64,000 nucleotides of DNA from Azospirillaceae bacterium (lineage in GTDB: Bacteria; Pseudomonadota; Alphaproteobacteria; Azospirillales; Azospirillaceae), in contig JAPWJW010000003.1 in the NCBI GenBank assembly GCA_028283825.1, positions 1,263,501-1,327,500 of the forward strand. The letters are read 5' to 3'. Below, piece after piece: positions 58,501 through 64,000 of this stretch. Each line of letters begins with the position of its first letter. Positions within the stretch are counted from its first letter, which is position 1. The notes beneath the pieces were generated by a model, which saw only the letters and a list, made by a program, of their open reading frames with translations, was not told the DNA's origin and ran no database searches. The position numbers were made by a program, and so were the translations under genes.

Positions 58501-58737
58501 CGACGTCTGGGTTTCCACCCAGGCCGCCCCGCCGATACAGCCGACGATGGCCAGGCTGGTGGTCCAGCCCAGCAGGCGCACCCATAGCGGCGTGCCCCGG
58601 CGCCACCACCACGCCGTCTTCCTGGGCCCATCGGGCACGGCCTTGCGCGCCTTGGCCCCCGGCGCCAAGCGTGACACCGGCGGTCGCAGCGCCGCCAGCG
58701 TGTTGTCGCCCAGGCTGTTGTCGCTACTGGTAACCAT
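55564..58737 (-). CDS. Very long class A-type penicillin-binding protein
   Basis: 1057 aa, against about 750-850 for typical class A PBPs. Order: cytoplasmic N-terminus (1-50), one membrane helix (51-72), GT51 glycosyltransferase region (about 160-350) and transpeptidase region (about 480-1040). GT51 motifs are altered: the catalytic Glu204 sits in FIENRK (usual EDRxF) and the GGSTI motif is GGSTLATQTEKY. Transpeptidase motifs are clear: STAK (Ser536/Lys539), SVN (in RRSVNLVF) and KTGTGD. An insert of about 200 residues lies between SVN and KTG. The pair of domains suggests wall polymerisation and cross-linking. Confidence 0.88.
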   Translation of the reverse strand: MVTSSDNSLGDNTLAALRPPVSRLAPGAKARKAVPDGPRKTAWWWRRGTPLWVRLLGWTTSLAIVGCIGGAAWVETQTSGFESVLLARIGRDLRYAVYPGPTTAVRYPTDGPYDERLGYTQIPNFLERLTAGPYRVTAQARMSPTLLDYLDLSFYPPYREKTSAGLTVLDRSGTLLYGASYPERVFTDYASVPPLVARTLLFIENRKLLDADHPNRNPAVDWDRFGLALAQIPLQVVNPGGQRIGGSTLATQTEKYRHSAGGQTADGVEKLRQMASASMRAYMDGPDTTATRYRILVDYLNSTPLSARAGIGEINGLGDGLWAWYGTDFATANQILRDQPQTEEELATQAVVYKQVLSLLLAQRRPSFYLATNRSALDALCNEHLRVLEQAHVIAPALGDAAQNFQLKFRDEVPDVPDVSFVQQKAVNAIRNRLLSMLGAHTLYQLDRLDLTTDTTLDQAAQERVTAVLKRLAEPAATAELGLTGDRLLSGADPSKVVYSVTLYERAPHANLVRVQVDTLDQPLDLNEGARLDLGSTAKLRTLISYLEIIEKLYRDYHQRDRAALLAISAAADDNLTRWATQTMADTGDQGLPALLNAAMERTYSANTGEHFFTGGGLHTFNNFEKEDDHRILTISEALRRSVNLVFIRLMRDVVNHYIAEGPARKVDVMDDPHHPARQTYLAQFADREGSAFLNRFWQDYQGLNPDKALDKLAAKVGARADRLAVIYRSVRPNATSADLARFLADHGARDGDDKPGAKPQPLKPATVAALFEKADPEQWSLNDRGYMAGVHPLELWLVAYLQETPSAPKRQMLKESSNSRQESYQWLFSTRYKHAQDTRIGIVLEEEAFSRIHADWKRLGYPFESLVPSYATSIGSSGDRPGALADLMGIIVNDGIRLPTARVTRLHFAAATPYDTTVGVDDQMKGERVLSHDLVETVRAHLLDVVQNGTAQRAKGAFHDAAGNPLPMGGKTGTGDQRFDRFGPGGVLLESRVVNRTATFVFYAGDRFFGVITAHVHGAQAANYHFTSALPAQLLRVLAPALQPLMLMPPDDGERG

Positions 58738-58901
58738 CGCCCGCGTACGCGGTACCCCCCTCAGCAGGACCTGTCATAGGCCGCCAGGCACAGGCTCATC
58801 CCCAGACTTAACTAAGGGGCCTAATCCCGCCCGCGATCAAGCGGTATCAGGATCAGACTCCCACCCGAGGTAGCTCGTGCTGCCGTCAGATCCCGGACCG
58901 A

Positions 58902-60269
58902 TCAGCGACCGATGGTGCTGCGCAGATGGGCCGCCAGGTCGCCCCGGGCCACGGCGGCCTGATCGCCGCTGTCCAGCCGCTTCACCGTGACGGTGCCGGC
59001 GGCCTTCTCATCCGGCCCCATCATCAGCACGACGGGGATGCCGGCGCGGTCGGCGTACTTCATCTGTTTGGCGATCTTCGCCGGCTCCAGATGCACCTCG
59101 ACATTCAGGCCGGCGGTGCGCAGCTCACCCGCCAGGGCCAGATAGTCGGGCAGCAGCTCGGGCGCGAACTGGGTGACCAGCACGTCGATGGTGCTGGTCT
59201 GGTCCTTCACCAGGCCGGCCTGGTCCAGCACGTAGAACAGGCGGGTGGCACCGATGGAAATGCCGACACCCGGCAGCTTGCTCTTGGTGTACTGGCTGGC
59301 CAGGTTGTCGTAGCGCCCGCCGGAGCAGACGCTGCCCATCTGCGGGAAGTCGGTCAGGAAGGTCTCATACACCGTGCCGGTGTAGTAATCGAGACCGCGG
59401 GTGATGGAGAAGTTGACCCGGAAATGGCTGTCCGGCACGCCCAGCGCGCGCAGGCCCGCCACCACCTGGCTCAGCTCATCCAGGCCGGCCTGGGCCAGGT
59501 CACTGCCGCCGGCCAAATCCTTGGCCTGGGCCAGCATTTCATCCGTGGTGCCGTCGATGCCGACGAAGGCCAGGATGGCGTCCGCCACCTCGGCCGACAG
59601 CGCCTGTTCGCCGGTCAGGGTGGTGCGCACGGCTTCCACGCCCACCTTGGGCAGCTTGTCGATCTCGCGCAGGACGGCGGCCTGGGCCTCGCCCTCGGTC
59701 AGTCCCAACCCTTCCAGGAATCCCCGCAGGATCTTGCGGTTGGACAGGTTGATCTGGAAGGGGCCGACATTGATGCCCACCGCCGCCAGGTCGCGGAACA
59801 CGGTGTAGATGACGGCCGGCATCTCCGCGTCATAGGCGACGGACAGGCTGTCCTTGCCGATGACGTCAATGTCGCACTGGTAGAACTCGCGGTAGCGGCC
59901 CTTCTGCGCCCGCTCGCCCCGGTAGACGCGCTGGATCTGATAGCGGCGGAAGGGGAAGCTGAGGTCGTGCTCATGCTCCGCCACGTAGCGGGCGGTGGGC
60001 ACGGTCAGGTCGAAGCGCAGCGCGATCTCCGGCCGCTTGCCCTGTTCCAGGGCGCCGGTCGACTGCACGAAATAGATCTGCTTTTCCGTCTCGCCGCCCG
60101 ACTTGGTCAGCAGCACGTCCACGGTCTCAAACACCGGGGTTTCGATCTGCAGGAAACCGAACCGCTCATACCCACGCCGGATGGTGTCCAGCATGCGCTG
60201 GAACGCGATCTGCTTGGACGGCAGCAGTTCCATGGTGCCGGGGGGCGTGCGGGGGGCGATCAGGGCCAT
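58902..60269 (-). CDS. hisS: Histidyl-tRNA synthetase
   Basis: 455 aa class II synthetase. Motif 2 ([14 protein letters not shown], about residue 125) and motif 3 ([12 protein letters not shown], about 330) are present, with the His-specific loop [18 protein letters not shown]. The C-terminal anticodon-binding domain follows (DVLVTQF..., [10 protein letters not shown]). ATG at 60269. Divergent from pyrC. Confidence 0.96.
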   Translation of the reverse strand: MALIAPRTPPGTMELLPSKQIAFQRMLDTIRRGYERFGFLQIETPVFETVDVLLTKSGGETEKQIYFVQSTGALEQGKRPEIALRFDLTVPTARYVAEHEHDLSFPFRRYQIQRVYRGERAQKGRYREFYQCDIDVIGKDSLSVAYDAEMPAVIYTVFRDLAAVGINVGPFQINLSNRKILRGFLEGLGLTEGEAQAAVLREIDKLPKVGVEAVRTTLTGEQALSAEVADAILAFVGIDGTTDEMLAQAKDLAGGSDLAQAGLDELSQVVAGLRALGVPDSHFRVNFSITRGLDYYTGTVYETFLTDFPQMGSVCSGGRYDNLASQYTKSKLPGVGISIGATRLFYVLDQAGLVKDQTSTIDVLVTQFAPELLPDYLALAGELRTAGLNVEVHLEPAKIAKQMKYADRAGIPVVLMMGPDEKAAGTVTVKRLDSGDQAAVARGDLAAHLRSTIGR

Positions 60270-60456
60270 GGGGCAAACTCGAGCTGGCTAAACGACGGAT
60301 AAGAACCGGCTTCATACCCGATTTGCCCAGCCTCGCGCCACAGGCATGGGCGCCCCCGGTGATACCCGGGCCAGCGGGGGTTGAGCCCGGACGCCTGAGC
60401 GCGTAGGACTGGCGCCCGGACACCGCCCTATCCCAACGCTGCCCGGAAGCCTTGCC

Positions 60457-61506
60457 ATGACCGCCGCCCGCCTGACCCTGCGCCGCCCCGACGACTGGCA
60501 CCTGCATGTCCGCACCGGCGCCATGCTGAAGGCGGTGCTGCCCCATTCCGCACGGCAGATGGGCCGGGCCATCATCATGCCCAACCTGGTGCCGCCGGTG
60601 ACCGACCGCACCGCCGCCAGCCGTTACAAGGCGGAGATCGAGGACGCGCTGGGCCCGGACGCCCGCTTCCAGCCGCTGATGACCGCCTACCTGACCGACG
60701 GCAGCAGCGCCGATGAGATCGCGGCCGGCTACGCCGAGGGCCTGTTCCGGGCGGTGAAGCTGTACCCCGCCCACGCCACCACCAATTCCGCCCACGGCGT
60801 GACCGACCTGGAAAACGTGGCCGGCGTGCTGGCCCGCATGCAGGACATCGGCATGCCCCTGCTGGTGCATGGTGAGGTGACGGACCCCGCCATCGACATC
60901 TTCGACCGTGAGGCCGTGTTCATCGAGCGCGTGCTGCTGCCCCTGATGGCGCGCTATCCGGCGCTGAAGATCGTGCTGGAACACGCCACCACGGAAGAGG
61001 CCGTGGCGGTGGTCGAGGCGCATGGCGCCAGCGGGCGCCTGGCCTGCACCATCACCGCCCACCACCTGATGATCAACCGGTCGTCCATCTTCGCCGGCGG
61101 CATCCGCCCGCACCTGTACTGCCTGCCCATCGCCAAGCGCGAGAAGCATCGCCTGGCGCTGCGCCGGGCCGCCACCTCGGGCCAGCCCTGGTTTTTCCTG
61201 GGCACCGACAGCGCGCCGCACCCCACCAGCCTGAAGGAAACCGGCTGCGGCTGTGCGGGCATCTACACGGCGGCCAGCGCCATCGAGCTGTACGCCCAGG
61301 TGTTCGATGAGGAAGGCAAGCTGGACGCGCTGGAGGCCTTCGCCAGCCTGAACGGCCCCCGCTTCCACGGCCTGGCCCCCAACGACGACACCATCACCCT
61401 GGTGCGCGACGGCTTCGTCGTGCCCGACCTGGTGGACGCCGGCGGCAGCAACGCCGTCCTGCCCTTCCGCTCCGGCGAGCGGCTGGACTGGCGGCTTGAA
61501 GATTAA
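60457..61506 (+). CDS. pyrC: Dihydroorotase (type II)
   Basis: 349 aa zinc enzyme that closes carbamoyl-aspartate to dihydroorotate. Metal ligands: HLHVRTG (His-x-His), the carboxylated Lys in AVKLYPAHATTN, and DSAPH. The length matches the E. coli type. The stop (61504-61506) directly abuts repeat copy E. Confidence 0.96.
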   Translation: MTAARLTLRRPDDWHLHVRTGAMLKAVLPHSARQMGRAIIMPNLVPPVTDRTAASRYKAEIEDALGPDARFQPLMTAYLTDGSSADEIAAGYAEGLFRAVKLYPAHATTNSAHGVTDLENVAGVLARMQDIGMPLLVHGEVTDPAIDIFDREAVFIERVLLPLMARYPALKIVLEHATTEEAVAVVEAHGASGRLACTITAHHLMINRSSIFAGGIRPHLYCLPIAKREKHRLALRRAATSGQPWFFLGTDSAPHPTSLKETGCGCAGIYTAASAIELYAQVFDEEGKLDALEAFASLNGPRFHGLAPNDDTITLVRDGFVVPDLVDAGGSNAVLPFRSGERLDWRLED

Positions 61507-61646
61507 CGCCCCTCAATCGCCGGGCGCCGACATCCGTCGGCTTGGCTATCCTCACTGCGCCCTTCGGTACTCGCTCCGGCGGACCCCCGTTCTCGTATAC
61601 AGGGCGCGCGTCCTACAACGGCATGAGTTACTTGCTCATGCCGTTG
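61507..61646 (+). repeat. Structured intergenic element, copy E, between pyrC and pyrE
   Basis: Begins at the base after the pyrC stop. First hairpin 61526-61541 (6 perfect bp, loop ATCC). The central part is diverged. Terminal hairpin 61616-61627 with 61635-61646 is the strongest in the set (12 perfect bp, loop TTACTTG). The element ends 42 bases before the pyrE start, so it lies inside a possible pyrC-pyrE transcript. Confidence 0.83.
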
Positions 61647-61688
61647 GTGTAATTACCCTCCCAATTCCCTTCAGTGCCCGAGGCCCCG

Positions 61689-62360
61689 ATGATCGACGCC
61701 CAGACCGCCGCCAGCCTGACCGCCCGCATCCTGCTGGATATCAAGGCGATCCATTTCAACGCCGCCCAGCCCTTCATCCTGACCTCGGGCAAGGCCAGCC
61801 CGGTCTATATCGACTGCCGCAAGGTCATCAGCTTCCCCCGCGCCCGGTCGGCCATCATCGACTACGCCGCACAGACGGTGATGCGCGATGCCGGGTTCGA
61901 GGCGTTCGACGGTGTCGCCGGCGGTGAGACGGCCGGCATCCCCTACGCCGCCTGGATGGCCGACCGCATGGGCCTGCCCATGCAGTATATCCGCAAGAAG
62001 CCCAAGGGCTTTGGCCGCAACGCCCAGATCGAGGGCCAGTTCGCCGAGGGCGACCGGATCCTGCTGGTGGAAGACCTGACCACCGACGGCGGCAGCAAGG
62101 TGGGCTTCGTCAACGCCCTGCGCCAGGCGGGTGCGGTGTGTGAGCACGCCTTCGTCGTCTTCCACTACGGCATCTTCCCCAAGAGCCTGGAGACGATGAA
62201 GGAGATCGGCGTCACCCTGCACGCACTGACCACCTGGTGGGACGTGCTGAAGGTGGCCCGCGATTATAACTATTTCGACGTCGGAACGATGGCGGAAGTG
62301 GAGAAGTTCCTGCACGCCCCGGCCGAATGGTCGGCCGCCAACGGCGGCAAGGAAGGCTGA
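61689..62360 (+). CDS. pyrE: Orotate phosphoribosyltransferase
   Basis: 223 aa. Transfers the phosphoribosyl group to orotate to make OMP. PRPP-binding motif [13 protein letters not shown] (about 125) and the orotate-contact GETAGIPYA region are clear. Start is ATG at 61689 with GAGG 5 bases upstream; GTG at 61674 in frame is less likely. Same direction as pyrC, 182 bases after its stop. Confidence 0.95.
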   Translation: MIDAQTAASLTARILLDIKAIHFNAAQPFILTSGKASPVYIDCRKVISFPRARSAIIDYAAQTVMRDAGFEAFDGVAGGETAGIPYAAWMADRMGLPMQYIRKKPKGFGRNAQIEGQFAEGDRILLVEDLTTDGGSKVGFVNALRQAGAVCEHAFVVFHYGIFPKSLETMKEIGVTLHALTTWWDVLKVARDYNYFDVGTMAEVEKFLHAPAEWSAANGGKEG

Positions 62361-62412
62361 GCAGACGGCCTCCGCAGGAGCAGGCAGACCACCGGCGGCG
62401 GCATGGAGAAAT

Positions 62413-62709
62413 CTACAGCCGCCGGGGAATGTCGGCGGATTCGTAGAACACGGCGGCGATGATCGGGCGGGGCTTCGCCTGATAGGCGATCCAATAGCTC
62501 CCCGCTTTCACCCAAGCTTGCCCCGGTCGGGCAAGGTGGGGGTAAGGCCGTGGTGCCGGTAGGCCGGCGTCGGGATGCTGAATGATCTTGTCGGAAGCTT
62601 CCGCCAATGCATCGGCTAGCCGCTGTACCGCCTCATATCGGTCAAGGCGCACATAATGCGCGACCAATCGACTGACCTGAAGGTCAGCCCGTGGCGCAAA
62701 CGGGATCAA
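62413..62709 (-). CDS. ParE/RelE-family toxin
   Basis: 98 aa. Core pattern PRADLQVSRLVAHY ... HPDAGLPAPRPYPHLARPGQAWVKAGSYWIAYQ ... RPIIAAVFYESADIP matches ParE/RelE-type toxins, in which ParE members poison gyrase and RelE members cut mRNA. Which of these applies is unclear. Its ATG overlaps the antitoxin stop (ATGA), so translation is coupled. It converges on pyrE. Confidence 0.85.
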   Translation of the reverse strand: MIPFAPRADLQVSRLVAHYVRLDRYEAVQRLADALAEASDKIIQHPDAGLPAPRPYPHLARPGQAWVKAGSYWIAYQAKPRPIIAAVFYESADIPRRL

Positions 62710-62900
62710 CGGGATCGGACAGACCTGTGCGGCACGGTTGGCCGCGGTTCCGGTCGCATCCGCGCCAGGACGGCGCGAAGCTTGGCCTGCACTTCCTCAC
62801 CCGGCACGGAGAGCCCGGCCTCAATTTCCGCGTCAGCGGCATCAAGGTCGGCAACCCAGTCCTGCACAGTCAGTTTGGTGGGGTCGCGGTCGGTCGTCAT
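62706..62900 (-). CDS. Small antitoxin paired with the ParE/RelE-like toxin
   Basis: 64 aa from ATG at 62900 (MTTDRDPTKLTVQDWVADLDAA). Mostly helical and acidic in the first half (DLDAADAEIEAGLSVPGEEV), then basic (LRAVLARMRPEPRP). It resembles the small stand-alone antitoxins found before ParE-like toxins; no classical ribbon-helix-helix is obvious. Both its start and stop overlap neighbours by ATGA arrangements (XRE stop upstream, toxin start downstream). A longer frame to 62966 exists but lies inside the XRE gene. Confidence 0.8.
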   Translation of the reverse strand: MTTDRDPTKLTVQDWVADLDAADAEIEAGLSVPGEEVQAKLRAVLARMRPEPRPTVPHRSVRSR

Positions 62901-63793
62901 GTAGATAAAATGGCACCAGCCGGCGCCGCTGTCGAGGGCCCGCACTGCACCGCCAGCCGGCGGCACCGCTCCGCCGTGGCTTCATCCGCCGGGAACATGC
63001 ACTCGATGCGCAATTCCTCCACCATCACATGGCGTGGCGTGCCGAAGGTGGTGAGGGTTGAGAAGAAGGACAGGGGCCGGCCGCCATCCTGCAACGCGCC
63101 GCCGCCGAACACGGTGGTGCACAACGGCAAGGGTGCCGCGTCCGGATCGCGGGAACGCCAGCGGACGGGGATGCCGGGATAGGACAGGATATCGTCCAAC
63201 AGTGCCCGCAAGCCCTCATCCCGGGGCGTGGCGGCCAACTCACCATGCAGGTGACGCATCAGGTTGCCGGCCAGCGCATCCCATTCCAGAAGGGCCGGCC
63301 GCAAATCGTCGGGGTCGAACACCTGGCGCAGGATGTTGTTGTGTTTCGGCAGGCGGCCCAGCGCCAGCTTGGTGACCCGCGCCGCGGCACCGTTAATGCG
63401 CAGCACGTCCCAGCAGCGGTTCATCACCAGGGCGGGATAGGGTTCCTGCTGCGCCAGGATGGCGTCGATAGCCTGGCGTACCGGCGCCATCTGCGGCGTG
63501 GTCAGCGGCGCCTCGCTGTAGCGGGGCGCGTAACCGGCGGCCACCAGCAGGGCGTTGCGTTCCCGCAGTGGCATATCCAACGTATCGGCCAGCCGGGCCA
63601 GCAGTTCGCGGCTGGGCTGGGCCTTGCCGGTTTCCACGCAGCTGAGATGCCGGGTGGATACCCCCGCCTCCAGCGCCAGATCCATCTGGCTCATACGCCG
63701 TGCCGCCCGCCACTCGCGCAGCAGCAGGCCCAGCGGCGTCAGCCGGCCAGGGGAAATGGGTGTGGAATCGGCAAGGGCGGTGGCGATGGACAT
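62897..63793 (-). CDS. XRE-family regulator with MmyB-like ligand-binding domain
   Basis: 298 aa. N-terminal HTH (LGLLLREWRAARRMSQMDLALEAGVSTRHLSCVETG, about 20-60), then the MmyB-like domain (ALVMNRCWDVLRINGAA..., about 115-280). These regulators usually control a divergent gene; here the divergent gene encodes a Tat-exported protein (63934 on). Unusually, its stop codon overlaps the antitoxin start (ATGA), so it is translationally coupled to the toxin-antitoxin pair. ATG at 63793 is chosen over GTG/ATG at 63823 because homology begins shortly after. Confidence 0.92.
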   Translation of the reverse strand: MSIATALADSTPISPGRLTPLGLLLREWRAARRMSQMDLALEAGVSTRHLSCVETGKAQPSRELLARLADTLDMPLRERNALLVAAGYAPRYSEAPLTTPQMAPVRQAIDAILAQQEPYPALVMNRCWDVLRINGAAARVTKLALGRLPKHNNILRQVFDPDDLRPALLEWDALAGNLMRHLHGELAATPRDEGLRALLDDILSYPGIPVRWRSRDPDAAPLPLCTTVFGGGALQDGGRPLSFFSTLTTFGTPRHVMVEELRIECMFPADEATAERCRRLAVQCGPSTAAPAGAILST

Positions 63794-63829
63794 AAGGGGC
63801 GATGATACGGCGCCCGTCGGCAAAAGCCA

Positions 63830-63860
63830 TGACCTGCGAGGTCAAGATTTCATGACCTGC
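63830..63860. promoter_or_regulatory. Palindrome and repeat in the XRE/Tat-protein divergent region
   Basis: TGACCT-GCG-AGGTCA (63830-63844) is a perfect 15-base inverted repeat. CATGACCTGC occurs twice (63828-63837 and 63851-63860), 23 bases apart. The palindrome ends 37-51 bases upstream of the XRE start and about 90 bases upstream of the divergent start, a good operator position. Confidence 0.55.
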
Positions 63861-63933
63861 CGCGTTATTGAGGCCGCGCGAGTGGCAGGCGTATCCGTTA
63901 TCGGGTCCGCAACCTTCCCTTGGATGGAAGACG

Positions 63934-64000
63934 ATGACGCAGCCCATCCCCCGCCGGCGCTTCCTGCAAGGCCTCACGGCCCTTGCCGCCGTCCCGCCCC
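63934..64000 (+). CDS. Tat-exported protein, N-terminal fragment cut by the window end
   Basis: Only 22 codons are visible. They start MTQPIPRRRFLQGLTALAAV, a twin-arginine signal (RRRFLQGL) followed by a hydrophobic stretch. The gene is divergent from the XRE regulator. The product cannot be identified from this fragment. Confidence 0.75.
   Translation, partial: MTQPIPRRRFLQGLTALAAVPP

Noticed and set aside
55858-58587. 909-codon frame opposite the PBP gene
   Set aside because: Antisense shadow; the PBP motifs lie on the - strand.

Overview
The window reads as a GC-rich (about 70% in typical lines) alphaproteobacterial chromosome segment. The ilvB-ilvN-ilvC-leuA run beside miaA/serB, the mreB-mreC-mreD-mrdA-mrdB block, an hflK-hflC-DUF2065-degP operon, a DUF3035 lipoprotein after lspA and a long-form HAMP chemoreceptor all fit Rhodospirillales, probably an Azospirillum/Nitrospirillum relative. 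That placement is inference; there is no rRNA here. Almost all of it is housekeeping sequence with small accessory pockets.

Layout. 1-8.3 kb: 3' part of a chemoreceptor, threonine aldolase, two membrane coiled-coil proteins of unknown role, aminopeptidase N, a frameshifted lipoprotein gene and a YajG-like lipoprotein. 8.3-13.6 kb: tandem universal stress protein with an upstream FNR/FixK-type box, an APH-AAA fusion kinase, a PagL-type lipid A deacylase and a secreted beta-helix protein. 13.6-20 kb: two identical tRNA-Lys genes and the rod-shape operon. 20-28 kb: branched-chain amino acid genes, miaA and serB. 28-33 kb: a low-GC pocket with a peptidoglycan amidase plus a small exported protein, a flavin-dependent halogenase, a CPA2 antiporter and a Phd/PIN toxin-antitoxin pair. 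33-39 kb: degP, DUF2065, hflC, hflK, mrp. 39-47 kb: mutL, a pentapeptide-repeat protein, pgi, a GIN-type surface protein. 47-53 kb: DUF3035 lipoprotein, lspA, ileS, ribF, MFS pump and divergent LysR. 54-64 kb: lysophospholipase-like hydrolase, a very long class A penicillin-binding protein, hisS, pyrC, pyrE, and an XRE-antitoxin-toxin operon divergent from a Tat-exported protein cut by the window edge.

The most notable pattern is not a gene. Five copies of a roughly 80-150 base structured element lie in the window (17275-17353, 22237-22384, 39221-39357, 42918-43053, 61507-61646). Each abuts the stop codon of a housekeeping gene (mreD, ilvC, mutL, pgi, pyrC) to within about 12 bases. The copies share a conserved order of up to four hairpins, and stem sequences differ between copies with compensating changes while some loops stay constant. 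I do not recognise the family.

How the genes work together: envelope growth and maintenance is the main theme (MreBCD/PBP2/RodA, class A PBP, PagL, LspA, DegP, HflKC, amidase). The second theme is biosynthesis (Ilv/Leu, Ser, pyrimidine). Two toxin-antitoxin modules and the amidase/exported-protein pair are the likely mobile or conflict elements.
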